A stretch of DNA of 64,000 bases from CADEED01 sp020442965 (GTDB lineage Bacteria > Pseudomonadota > Gammaproteobacteria > Steroidobacterales > Steroidobacteraceae): contig JAWLAH010000002.1 of the NCBI GenBank assembly GCA_041395525.1, forward strand, positions 248,001 to 312,000. The letters are read 5' to 3'. Made by a program: the position numbers and the translations under genes. Within the stretch, counting starts at the first letter, position 1. Each line of letters starts with the position of its first letter. Below the pieces are notes generated by a model. The model did no database searches, was not told where the DNA came from, and worked only from the letters and a program-made list of their open reading frames with translations. Shown piece after piece: positions 9,288 to 18,200 of the stretch.

Positions 9288-10193
9288 ATGGGCAAAGACA
9301 TCGAACTCGCTATTCTATTCGCCGACGTGGTCGGCTCCACGCGGCTCTACGAGCAGCTCGGAGACCAGCGTGCGCGCGAGCTCGTGGCCATTTGCATCAA
9401 CGTCATGCGCGCCGCGACGGAGCAGAATAACGGCACGGTCATCAAGACGATGGGCGACGAGGTCATGGCAACGTTTCCGACTGCGAACGATGCCCTGAAC
9501 GCTGCGGCGCAAATGCAAAAGGCGGTGTCGACCAGCACCGCGCTCGAGATCGAAGGGCAGCCGGTCGCCATCCGTATCGGTTGTCACGCGGGGCCGGTAG
9601 TGCTCGAGAATCGCGACGTATTCGGCACGACCGTGCACACTGCCAACCGTATGACGAGTCAGGCCAAGGCGGGCCAGATTGTCACTACTCATGCGATGGT
9701 CGAGTTGTTATCGCCGGAGTGGCGCGCGGCCACTCGGCAGATTGATATTGCTACGCTCAAGGGGCAGGGCGCCGAGGTGCTGCTGTTCGAGGTGATGTGG
9801 CAGACCGATGACATCACCAGCATGCTGCCATCGGTCGCGCTGGCCGCCCGCGAGTCGCGCAAGGCGCTGCGTATACGATTGGCGTGCGACGGGCGTGAAG
9901 TCCTGCTCGATGAGCAGCGCCAACATGTGACGATCGGCCGTGCTGACGACAACGACCTTGTCATACGCGGCAACCTCATTTCACGGCTGCACGCGCGGGT
10001 TGAGATTTCGCGCAACAAGTTCGTGGTGACCGATCAGAGCACGAACGGCACGTTCGTGCGCACGGTTGACGGCGAAGAAGCTTTCGTGCGCCGCGACAGC
10101 ATGCAGATCAAAGGCGAAGGACTCATCGGCCTCGGCAAGGTACCGGAAGAGTCGTCGCCGCAGTCCATTCGCTATTATTGCGAAGAACCCTAG
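9288..10193 (+). CDS. Class III adenylate/guanylate cyclase-FHA domain protein
   Basis: Encodes 301 residues. Residues about 1-165 form a class III nucleotide cyclase homology domain: both metal-binding Asp are present (LFADVVGST and MGDEVMATF), as is the base-specifying Lys before them (IKTMGD). The transition-state motif, normally V-N-x-A-x-R, reads VHTANR, so the usual Asn is His while the Arg is kept. Residues about 205-300 are an FHA phosphothreonine-binding domain (IGRADDNDL, ISRLHA, DQSTNGTFV). There are no membrane segments, so it is cytosolic. The fusion suggests phosphorylation-dependent control of cyclic nucleotide synthesis or a non-catalytic sensor. The ATG at 9288 has GAGAG upstream and lies after a perfect -10. 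Confidence 0.88.
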   Translation: MGKDIELAILFADVVGSTRLYEQLGDQRARELVAICINVMRAATEQNNGTVIKTMGDEVMATFPTANDALNAAAQMQKAVSTSTALEIEGQPVAIRIGCHAGPVVLENRDVFGTTVHTANRMTSQAKAGQIVTTHAMVELLSPEWRAATRQIDIATLKGQGAEVLLFEVMWQTDDITSMLPSVALAARESRKALRIRLACDGREVLLDEQRQHVTIGRADDNDLVIRGNLISRLHARVEISRNKFVVTDQSTNGTFVRTVDGEEAFVRRDSMQIKGEGLIGLGKVPEESSPQSIRYYCEEP

Positions 10194-10203
10194 GTTTCGA
10201 AAG

Positions 10204-11982
10204 TCAGGTCAGCAGCCGCTTTTCGATCTTGTCGAGTTCTGCGCGCATCTCCGGCGGCACTCGCGCGCCAAACTCCTGCAAATAATCGCGCATGTCCGCG
10301 ACCTCTTTCGTCCACGCGCCGCGATCAACTGTTAGCAACGCCTGCAAAGTCTTGGGATCCAGATTCAGTCCCTGCAGGTTGAGATCCGCCGGACGCGGCA
10401 GCGCTCCGATAGCGCTGTCGGTGGCCTGAGCTTGGCCGGTCGCGCGTTTGAGCATCCATTCAAGAACGCGAAGGTTGTCACCGAAGCCCGGCCACATGAA
10501 CTTGCCGTCCGCATCGCGACGGAACCAGTTGACGTGGAATATGCGCGGCGGATTGCTCAAGCGTGAGCCTATCGAGAGCCAGTGGCGCCAGTAGTCGCCG
10601 AAGTTGTAGCCGGCGAATGGCTTCATCGCCATCGGGTCACGTCGCACGATGCCGACCTGTCCCGTGGCCGCCGCAGTCGTTTCGGACGCGACGCTTGCGC
10701 CGACCACAACGCCGTGTGCCCAATCGCGCGCCTCATAAACGAGCGGCGCGACTTCGCGGCGCCGACCGCCGAATACAATTGCGGAAATTGGTACACCGCG
10801 CGGATCTTCCGCCGCTGGTGAGTAGCTTGGATTCTGGGTAGCCGCGACCGTGAAGCGCGAATTGGGATGCGCGGCTGGGCCGTTCTTTGGGTCGTATGGT
10901 CGGCCTTGCCAGTCGATGGCTGGCCTGCCTTTGACTCGCCCCTCCCACCACGGCTGCTGGTCGTCCGTGAGAGCCACGTTGGTAAAGAGCGTATTGTGCC
11001 GAATCATTCGATAGGCGTTACGATTGGTCGCCTCGTTAGTGCCCGGAACCACGCCAAAGTAGCCGGCCTCCGGGTTGATCGCATAAAGGCGACCATCGGG
11101 GCCTGGATGCAGCCAGGCGATGTCATCGCCCACGGTGCGCACCTTCCAGCCCGGCATCGAATCGGGCGGAATCAACATCGCGAGGTTGGTTTTGCCGCAA
11201 GCTGATGGAAAGGCGGCTGCGATGTAGTGTGTTTCGCCTTGCGGGTTTTCGAGGCCGACGATCAGCATGTGTTCGGCCAGCCAGCCTTCGGTGCGCGCTT
11301 GCCAGCTGGCGATGCGCAGCGCGTGACACTTCTTGCCCAACAGAGCATTGCCGCCGTAGCCCGAGCCGAAGCTCTCGATTGCGAGCTCTTCCGGAAAATG
11401 CATGATGAAGCGTCGTTCCGGATCGAGTTCGCCGATGGAGTGCAGGCCCTTGACGAATGTGCCATCGCGCGCGATGCGTTCGAGCGCCGGACGGCCCATG
11501 CGCGTCATGATCGCCATGTTGATGACGACGTAGGCGCTGTCGGTTATCTCGACGCCGCAGCGAGCATAGGGGGAGTCGATCGGGCCCATGCAATAGGGCA
11601 CTACATACAGCGTGCGGCCCTTCATGCAACCGCGAAACAGGTTGCGCATCTTGCGATGCGCCTCGCTCGGGTCCATCCAATGGTTGTTAGGACCGGCGTC
11701 CTCTGGCTTGGCCGTGCAGATAAATGTGAGATGTTCGACTCGCGCCACGTCGGACGGATCGGAGCGGGCCAGCAGGCAGTCCGGAAAGACTTCCTCGTTC
11801 AGCCGCTGAAGTTCGCCACTTGCTACCAGTTGCTGCTTGAGTTGCTCGAGCTCGACTGCACTGCCGTCGCACCAGTGCACATGATCGGGTTGTGTGAGTT
11901 GCTTGACCGATTGCACCCATTCGGTGACACCGCGGGACAAATCGCTGAGGGAGGCGAAGCTCTGCGGGGCTGTGGCCATCAT
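10204..11982 (-). CDS. pckG: Phosphoenolpyruvate carboxykinase (GTP)
   Basis: Encodes 592 residues, the usual size for the GTP-dependent enzyme. It converts oxaloacetate and GTP to phosphoenolpyruvate, GDP and CO2 in gluconeogenesis. Key features are the kinase-1a P-loop with its reactive Cys (FPSACGKTN), the kinase-2 metal site (VGDDIAWL), the GTP-form C-terminal motif (PFAGYNFGDYW) and the EEL/SFGSGYGGNALLGKKC region. ATG 11979 is an equally possible start, one codon in. The gene is convergent with the FHA-cyclase gene, with a gap of only 10 bp. Confidence 0.97.
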   Translation of the reverse strand: MMATAPQSFASLSDLSRGVTEWVQSVKQLTQPDHVHWCDGSAVELEQLKQQLVASGELQRLNEEVFPDCLLARSDPSDVARVEHLTFICTAKPEDAGPNNHWMDPSEAHRKMRNLFRGCMKGRTLYVVPYCMGPIDSPYARCGVEITDSAYVVINMAIMTRMGRPALERIARDGTFVKGLHSIGELDPERRFIMHFPEELAIESFGSGYGGNALLGKKCHALRIASWQARTEGWLAEHMLIVGLENPQGETHYIAAAFPSACGKTNLAMLIPPDSMPGWKVRTVGDDIAWLHPGPDGRLYAINPEAGYFGVVPGTNEATNRNAYRMIRHNTLFTNVALTDDQQPWWEGRVKGRPAIDWQGRPYDPKNGPAAHPNSRFTVAATQNPSYSPAAEDPRGVPISAIVFGGRRREVAPLVYEARDWAHGVVVGASVASETTAAATGQVGIVRRDPMAMKPFAGYNFGDYWRHWLSIGSRLSNPPRIFHVNWFRRDADGKFMWPGFGDNLRVLEWMLKRATGQAQATDSAIGALPRPADLNLQGLNLDPKTLQALLTVDRGAWTKEVADMRDYLQEFGARVPPEMRAELDKIEKRLLT

Positions 11983-12190
11983 CCGTCCGTTTTGTGACGC
12001 CAGCGGCCGAAGCGGGCCCGTTCTGACTGGACAAGCATTATAGCCGCTGCGCGCCGAATGGGCTCGTCAGGGAAAGCCGCAAGCAGCATTTCGGTGCTGA
12101 TTGGCAACTTGACTGACGCGAAATGGTCCCGCAGTCCGGCCCCGTCGTGCGGAATGAGGTCGGCTGAGCACAGGAAATGCGCCGGAATTA

Positions 12191-12206
12191 TGTGACAGGC
12201 CTCCCA
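12191..12206 (+). promoter_or_regulatory. Upstream CRP/Clp-type site (near match)
   Basis: TGTGA-CAGGCC-TCCCA has a perfect left half and a right half that matches TCACA at four of five positions, with the 6-bp spacer of CRP-family sites. Its centre (12198.5) lies exactly 40.0 bp upstream of the centre of the perfect site at 12231-12246, so the two sites are on nearly the same DNA face. This would place it at about -81.5. Confidence 0.5.
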
Positions 12207-12230
12207 CGTGGCGACTTATTGCCGGGTCGC

Positions 12231-12246
12231 TGTGACTGCAATCACA
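12231..12246 (+). promoter_or_regulatory. Perfect CRP/Clp-type binding site at about -41.5
   Basis: TGTGA-CTGCAA-TCACA is a perfect two-half-site match to the CRP consensus core. With the -10 element at 12268-12273 the inferred transcription start is about 12280, which puts the site centre at -41.5, the classical class II activator position. The regulator could be CRP or the related Clp of Xanthomonadales, which shares the recognition sequence; the sequence cannot decide. Confidence 0.8.
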
Positions 12247-12267
12247 GGGCTCGAGTACGCGCGTTCC

Positions 12268-12273
12268 TATGAT
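12268..12273 (+). promoter_or_regulatory. -10 element of the DUF11 operon promoter
   Basis: TATGAT matches the sigma70 -10 consensus at five of six positions. It lies 32 bp before the GTG start and 22 bp after the end of the perfect CRP site. No -35 hexamer is recognisable, as expected where an activator overlaps the -35 region. Confidence 0.6.
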
Positions 12274-12299
12274 GGTAGCGAGAGATTGAGGAGTACGTC

Positions 12300-13298
12300 G
12301 TGATCCGGAAGGACTTGGTTGTTCTGGCGCTGGCGTCGGCGTCGGCGTTGACAGGCTTGCTTGCCGCGGGTAGTGCCCGTGCCGCCGGCGTGCCCGCGGG
12401 AACCGATATCGAGAACACTGCGGTCGTCAACTACAGCGTCGGCGGCAGCGCGCAGTCCATCAGCTCAAACACGGTCACCGTGAAAGTTGCTGAAATTCTC
12501 GACGTTGTCGTCACGCTACAGAGTCCGACCGCCAGCGTAGCGCCGGGTGATACGCGGCAAGAACTCGTCTATCGGGTCACCAATTCTGGCAACGGGCCCG
12601 AGGCATTCCTGCTGACCATGACGAGTACTCTCACGGGCGATCAATTCGACCCGGTGCCCGCCGTACCCGCGATCTACTTCGATACCGACAATAGTGGCGA
12701 CCTCAGTGCCGCCGATACGCCCTACGTGGCTGGCAGCAACGACCCACTGCTGCAGCCCGATGCGTTCGTCACGGTCCTCGTTGTAAATGACATCCCGACG
12801 GGGCTTGCGAGCGGCAATCGTGGGCGTTCACAACTAACGAGTGCCGCCCGCACCGGCACCGGCGTGCCCGGTGCCGTGTTCGCGGGTCAGGGCGTCTCCG
12901 GCACCGACGCGGTCGTCGGGACCACGGGCGCTGATGCCGACGCGATCGGTGAGTACGTGGTCTCGGGCGTCAGCGTGTCGGCGGTCAAGTCACAGAGCGT
13001 CACCGATCCCTTTGGCAGCAATCGGCCGCTACCGGGCGCCCGCATCATCTATCAGATTGTGGTCGCCGCCACTGGCACTGGTACAGCGAACGGCGCTGCG
13101 TTCACGGACGCCATTCCGGCTAACACAAGCTTCGTGGCGGGCTCGATCGAATTGAATGGTACGGCGCTCACGGACGCTGCCGACAGCGATGTCGGGGCGT
13201 ACACCGCGACGCCGGTCCCGCAGATCAGCGTCCAGCTCGGCAATCTGACGCAGGCCAGTGGGCCGCAGACGATTCGCTTCGCCGTCACCATCAACTGA
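12300..13298 (+). CDS. Exported DUF11-type repeat protein 1
   Basis: Encodes 332 residues from a GTG with GAGGAG six bases upstream. A signal peptide (hydrophobic LVVLALASASALTGLL, cleavage near ARAAG) is followed by an all-beta protein rich in Thr, Val, Gly and Asp with almost no Cys. The N-terminal module (IENTAVVNYSVGG ... SNTVTVKV) recurs in the other large proteins of this cluster. The C-terminal half has a DUF11-like block (PGARIIYQIVV, DAIPANTSFVAGSI). It ends in FAVTIN, as does the paralogue at 13902 (FRVTINN). DUF11 domains are found in surface-exposed or secreted adhesin-like proteins; the function here is unknown. It is first in a CRP-controlled operon. Confidence 0.8.
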   Translation: MIRKDLVVLALASASALTGLLAAGSARAAGVPAGTDIENTAVVNYSVGGSAQSISSNTVTVKVAEILDVVVTLQSPTASVAPGDTRQELVYRVTNSGNGPEAFLLTMTSTLTGDQFDPVPAVPAIYFDTDNSGDLSAADTPYVAGSNDPLLQPDAFVTVLVVNDIPTGLASGNRGRSQLTSAARTGTGVPGAVFAGQGVSGTDAVVGTTGADADAIGEYVVSGVSVSAVKSQSVTDPFGSNRPLPGARIIYQIVVAATGTGTANGAAFTDAIPANTSFVAGSIELNGTALTDAADSDVGAYTATPVPQISVQLGNLTQASGPQTIRFAVTIN

Positions 13299-13320
13299 TC
13301 AGTTGTCACAGGAGACTAAT

Positions 13321-13854
13321 ATGAAGAAGGGGATTTCGGTGAGTATCGCCAGTGCACTGCTGCTGGCATTTGCCGCCGCCGGTCAGGCGGCGAGCCAGAG
13401 TACCGTTGACGCAACCGCGCGGAACGACGCGCCGCGCGGTGGTTGTATCGTCCTGAAAACCGTTGCAGAAATGGAGCAGGTCTACACTGCCGAGAACGGC
13501 GCAGCCGCGAAACGATTGGTGCCGGCTGCCAAAGTAGTGCCCGGCGGCGAAGTTGTCTGGACTGTCACGGCGAGTAATGTCTGTGACAAGCCGGCCGACA
13601 AGGTCGCAATCGACAATCCAGTACCCGATCATATGCGTTACGTTGCCGACAGCGCGATGGGCCCTGGGACCGACATCGCGTTCTCGCTCGACGGTCAAAA
13701 GTTCGCGGCACCCGAAGCGCTCACCGTGCGCGGCGCCGACGGCGCCGAGCGCGCAGCGCGCGCCGACGAATACGCATTCATCCGCTGGACCTTCAAGAAT
13801 GCACTGCAGCCAGGCTCGGTTGCATTCGCCCGATTTCGCGCGGTCGTCAAGTAG
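13321..13854 (+). CDS. Small exported DUF11-like protein
   Basis: Encodes 177 residues. AGGAGA lies just before the ATG, which begins a signal peptide (MKKGISVSIASALLLAFAAAG, cleavage near GQAA). The mature part reads like a single Ig-like DUF11 unit: VPGGEVVWTVTASNVCDKPADKV, then NPVPDHMRYV and a closing FARFRAVVK strand. Two Cys (in GGCIV and NVCDK) could form a disulfide. It lies 22 bp after the first DUF11 gene and 47 bp before the next, so it is very likely cotranscribed. No function is known; a structural or chaperone-like partner of the larger DUF11 proteins is possible but only inferred. Confidence 0.75.
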   Translation: MKKGISVSIASALLLAFAAAGQAASQSTVDATARNDAPRGGCIVLKTVAEMEQVYTAENGAAAKRLVPAAKVVPGGEVVWTVTASNVCDKPADKVAIDNPVPDHMRYVADSAMGPGTDIAFSLDGQKFAAPEALTVRGADGAERAARADEYAFIRWTFKNALQPGSVAFARFRAVVK

Positions 13855-13901
13855 GCGCCGGCCGCTAACCACTTTTGTATTGTAATCCCCGAGGAGTCTC
13901 C

Positions 13902-15059
13902 ATGAGTCTCGATATCAAACACCTCGCGCGCGCCGCAACGCTCTTGTTTGGGCTCGCCGCGCTCGGTGTGTCGCAACAGGCGCTTGCGGTCGGCACGGCC
14001 GCGAACACATCCATCAACAACCGCGCCACAGTCAATTTCGCGGTCAACGGCGTCGCCCAAGCGCCAATCGAGTCGTCGCCTACTGGTAATTCCGTGCCCG
14101 GTGTCAACAATGGCGCGAACACAACGTTCGTGGTCGATAATCGTATCGACCTGACGGTTACTGAGCTGTCTGGAAATGCAACCGGCACGACGCCAGGACA
14201 GCCGAACGGTGTCACCGCGTTCACTGTCACCAATACGGGCAACGCGCCGCAAGGCTACCAGCTTTCGCCGACGAACCTCACCGGTGGGTCCCTTTTCAGT
14301 GCCACAGATGTGTTCGACATGAGCAATCTGCGTGTGTTCGTCGACGCCAACAACAATGGCACGTACGAGCCTGCAACCGACACGGCAACTAACATCAACA
14401 CGCTGGCGCCGGATACCGGCGTGGTCGTGTTCTTGGTCGCTGATACTCCGATTACCGCAACCAATGGCCAGGCGGCCAATGTCCGGCTGACCGCACGTAC
14501 AGCGGCTCCAGGTAGCAACGGCGCGACGCTGATGACCCAGACCGCCGGTGCTGAAACGCCCGGCACGGTCGATGTCGTGTTCGGCGATGGTACCGCTGGT
14601 GGCAACGTGGCGCGCGACGGGCAGGGATTTGCCGACGACCAGTACATCGTTTCTTCGGCGACGCTCACCGTCTCCAAGGCACGCACGGTTGTTAGCGACC
14701 CATTCAATGGAACGAGCAACCCGAAGTCGATTCCCGGCGCTGTTCTCGAGTACGCCGTTACGGTTGTGAATGCGGGTGGCACGGCGGCCACGGGCGTCGT
14801 GATCACTGATCCGGTACCGGCCAACACGACATTTGCCAACGGCACGTACAATGCGGGTGCATCGAACGTTCAGGTGCAGGTGGGCGCCAATCCGGCAACC
14901 TTCTGTGTTGCGGAGGTCGGCGGCACCGACAGCAACGCGGACGGTTGCGTGTTGGCGGGTGCGGGCGTGCTGACGGTAGGCGCTCCGGCTCTCGCGACGG
15001 TTGCGACCGGTGCCGGCAACGCAGTCACCATGCGCTTTCGCGTCACTATCAACAACTGA
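13902..15059 (+). CDS. Exported DUF11-type repeat protein 2
   Basis: Encodes 385 residues. GAGGAG lies 6 bp before the ATG at 13902; an in-frame ATG nine codons upstream lacks this. A signal peptide (AATLLFGLAALGVSQQALA) is followed by the same N-terminal module as protein 1 (INNRATVNFAVNGVAQ ... FVVDNRIDLTV), a long Asn/Thr-rich beta region, and a C-terminal DUF11 unit (PGAVLEYAVTVVNAGG, DPVPANTTFANG). It is clearly a paralogue of protein 1, sharing the SDPF/TDPF turn and the FRVTINN/FAVTIN ending. Two Cys (TFCVAE, DGCVLA) lie in an insertion absent from protein 1. It is probably secreted to the surface; its activity is unknown. Confidence 0.8.
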   Translation: MSLDIKHLARAATLLFGLAALGVSQQALAVGTAANTSINNRATVNFAVNGVAQAPIESSPTGNSVPGVNNGANTTFVVDNRIDLTVTELSGNATGTTPGQPNGVTAFTVTNTGNAPQGYQLSPTNLTGGSLFSATDVFDMSNLRVFVDANNNGTYEPATDTATNINTLAPDTGVVVFLVADTPITATNGQAANVRLTARTAAPGSNGATLMTQTAGAETPGTVDVVFGDGTAGGNVARDGQGFADDQYIVSSATLTVSKARTVVSDPFNGTSNPKSIPGAVLEYAVTVVNAGGTAATGVVITDPVPANTTFANGTYNAGASNVQVQVGANPATFCVAEVGGTDSNADGCVLAGAGVLTVGAPALATVATGAGNAVTMRFRVTINN

Positions 15060-15167
15060 TGAGATGCCGCTAACGTCATGACTGCGGCCGCCGCGCGTCG
15101 GCGGGACAAGATGGCCGGTAACGGCTCAACCGCCGACCCGTACAATGGGTTTGCAAGACGCCAACGG

Positions 15168-15194
15168 GGCGGGGTAGTGAGTCACTACCCCGCC
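15168..15194 (+). repeat. 13-bp perfect inverted repeat between DUF11 gene 2 and the giant OMP gene
   Basis: GGCGGGGTAGTGA and its exact reverse complement TCACTACCCCGCC are separated by one base. As RNA this would form a GC-rich stem of about 10 bp with a 7-base loop. It ends 12 bp before the preferred ATG of the giant gene. There is no proper T-tract (TTCGTC follows), so it is more likely an attenuator, processing site, translation-blocking hairpin or operator than a full terminator. Confidence 0.6.
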
Positions 15195-15206
15195 TTCGTC
15201 ACGTCC

Positions 15207-18200
15207 ATGGCTTGGGTGCACCACACGAAGTGGGCGTTGCTGGTGATGCTCGGCGTTGTGATCAACGCACAGGCTCAGACAACGCCACCGGGTGCAGCGG
15301 TTCGCAACAGTGGCTCGGTGAGTTACCAGCTCGGCAACGAGACGCGTGTTGTTACATCCAACGAAGTGACGCTCGTCGTCGAGCCTGCACCGACACGAGC
15401 GTCGCTCAGTCTCGAGCGGTACGCGGCGGGCAGCACGCAAACGACCACCGCCGGGCCGACGTCATGCCGCCTCGGCAACGGATTCGTGGCGCTTGCTCCT
15501 CCGAGTGTTGCGGCAGTCGGTTCGATCGATCCGCTCGTGGCGGTGCCACTCGCCACCGCCTCGGTCGCGCACGCGGGCGACGCTTTGTTCGTTCGCATCG
15601 AGGATGCCGATCAGAATCGCGACAGCGCGCAGATCGAAACGCTGCAGGTCAGTCTCGCCGCGCGGGTGACGGGCGATGCCAAGCTGCTGCGGCTATCGGA
15701 AACGGGACCTGACACGGGTGTCTTCGTCGGCTATGTTGCAACACGCGTAGCGTCCGGAGCGAGCGCAGATTGCACCTTGAATGTTGACCGTAATTCGTCC
15801 ATCACCGCGTACTACGTCGATTCTCATGATTCCAGTGACAAAGCCGATGCAACCGCCCTCATAGACCCTTTTGGTGTGGTTTTCGATTCGCAATCGGGTG
15901 CGCCGGTCGATGGTGCGCGGGTACGGTTGATCTCGGTGGCTGATGGCGCATCGGCCGTCGTGTACGGTGACGATGGCGTTAGTCGTTACCCGAGCGAGTT
16001 GATCACTGGACAGCGGGTGACGGACGCGGGCGGGACACAATACGATCTGCCCGCAGGCGTCTATCGATTTCCGTTGGTCGCACCGGGGAATTATCGCCTT
16101 GAGGTGATACCACCCAATGGCTACGCATTCCCCTCATCCAGTAGCGTGGCCGACTTGCAGCGCATCGCAGGCGCGCCATTTCGCCTCGGCGACGGCTCGT
16201 TTGGCCGCGACTTTACGGCCGATGCGCCGCCCGCTGTGGCAGTGGACATCCCATTGGATCCGAGTGGTACGGCGCTGCTGTTGCGCAAAACCGCCAGCGC
16301 TGCGACTGCCGCGATCGGCGATTTCCTCCAGTACACGCTGACGCTCGAAAACACGAGCGAGCGGGGCTTGTTCCAGTACGTCGAAGTGCGTGACGTCCTG
16401 CCGGTCGGAGCGCGGTTTCGCGCCGGCTCGCTCAGGATCGATGACCAGCCGGCAATGGATCCCGAGATCGCCGCCGACGGCCGCACACTGACAATTCACA
16501 CCGCGGCACTCGCTGCGCGCCAGCAACGCGTCATTCGGTACGTCGTCGAGGTCACGGTGGGTACGCGCGGTCGCGAGCTGGTGAACACCGCGCAAGCCGC
16601 GGCACCTGGTAGCGTGCGTTCAAATGAGGCGCGCTCGCTCGTGCGTCTGGCGAACGAGTTGTTCGCGGATCAAGGCTTCATCGTTGGGCGCACCTATGAG
16701 GGCGCCTGCACTGCCGAGAGTTCAAATGGCGACGCGCATCGTGACCCGGATCCCGGCGTGGGGGGCGTTCGCATTTACCTCGAGGACGGGCGCTACGCGG
16801 TGACCGACGAGGACGGCAAGTTCCACTTCGAGGGGCTCGGTGCGGGCACGCATGTCGTGCAAGTGGACCTCGACACGCTACCGGCGCATCTCGAACTCGT
16901 AGCCTGCGGGCAACGGGGACAATTCGCAGGCCGCCGCTATTCGCAGTTCGTCGATCTGCGCGCTGGCGCGCTGTGGCGCGCCGACTTTGCACTGCGCGAG
17001 CGTGCGCCACCCAGCGGGGAGCTTTCGTTCGAGTGGCAGTCGCGGATACTCGATCCGGCCCGTGCGTTTCACGCTGGCGTGGTGCGCGTCGAGGGTGTTA
17101 CTGCCGGCAACGCCAGACTGTTAGTCATGCTGCCGGAAGGGTTACAGTACGTTGGCGGTAGTACGCGCATCGACGGTGTCCATGCGGCCGATGGAATGCA
17201 ACGTCAGGACACGCCACTCAACCAGCCGGTCTCGTTCGCGGACGGCTTACTCGCGGTTGAGCTACGCGAACTCCCACCCGGTGCAGAGCGGCGCGTCAGT
17301 TTTGAGACGCGCGCCGTGCCAGGCAAAGGTGGCGATCTACCTGTGAAGGCACTTGTCAGCTGGGACACGGCGGCCCAACCGAGCGCGCGGACGCTACCCC
17401 TGGTGAGCGAGCTGCGACGTGGAGTCGCACAACGCAAAGCGCAGCAATTTACCCTGACATCGCACTTCGACGTGGCCGACGCAACTTTGCAGGACGGCGA
17501 CAAGCGCGTATTGGCGCGCCTCGCGGCTTCGTGGCGCGCTGTACAGAATGTTCGCATCCGCGCTGTCGGGCACACCGATTCGACCCGCATTGCGCCACGC
17601 GCGCGCGCACTGTTCGTTGACAACTACGCACTCTCAGAAGCGCGTGCGCAGTCCGTTGCGAGCTATTTGGCGGCCGAGCTCGGCGTGTCGCCTGATCGAA
17701 TCGATGTTTCTGGCAGAGGTGCTGATGAGCCGGTCGCACAAGGGCGTGATCCGACACAGCTAGCCTTGAATAGACGCGTGGAGCTGCTACTCGAGGGCGA
17801 GCGCGTGAGTGGCGATCCACCGCTCGAACTCATTACCAACCCAGCGCAACCGACTCGGGTCGAGACCCGCGGCGTTGTCGTGCGCGGGCCGCGGGCGCTA
17901 CCTGCGACGCGCGGTGTCACAGCCACTGCGGCGCGGGCGGCGCCCACGGACCCTCCGTCCTGGTCGATTGAAGAACTGGCGCCCGCTATCGCCTGGCTAG
18001 AGCCGGTCGCCGACGCGTTGCCGCCCATCGCGAGTCTCAGGATTTCGATCGAGCACGAGCCCGGGCAGACCGTGAACCTAACGGTCAACGGCGCACAGGT
18101 GAGTAGTCTGAACTTCGATGGCGCTGTGAACAACGTGGCGCGCACGGTTGCTGTGAGCCGTTGGCGTGGTGTCGATATCGAAGACGGTGACAATCGACTC

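Larger units (their letters stand above)
11983..12299. other. Divergent intergenic region before the DUF11 operon
   Basis: This 317-bp gap separates pckG (minus strand) from the DUF11 gene cluster (plus strand). Its left half shows no gene. Its right half carries two CRP-type sites and a -10 element, listed separately, and a GAGGAG ribosome binding site at 12288-12293. Confidence 0.6.

Noticed and set aside
11227..11997. 256-codon plus-strand frame antisense to pckG
   Set aside because: It lies wholly on the opposite strand of a clearly conserved gene and matches no family.
15168..15194. Full Rho-independent terminator between DUF11 gene 2 and the giant gene
   Set aside because: The stem is strong, but no T-tract follows and the next gene starts 12 bp later, so it is listed only as an inverted repeat.
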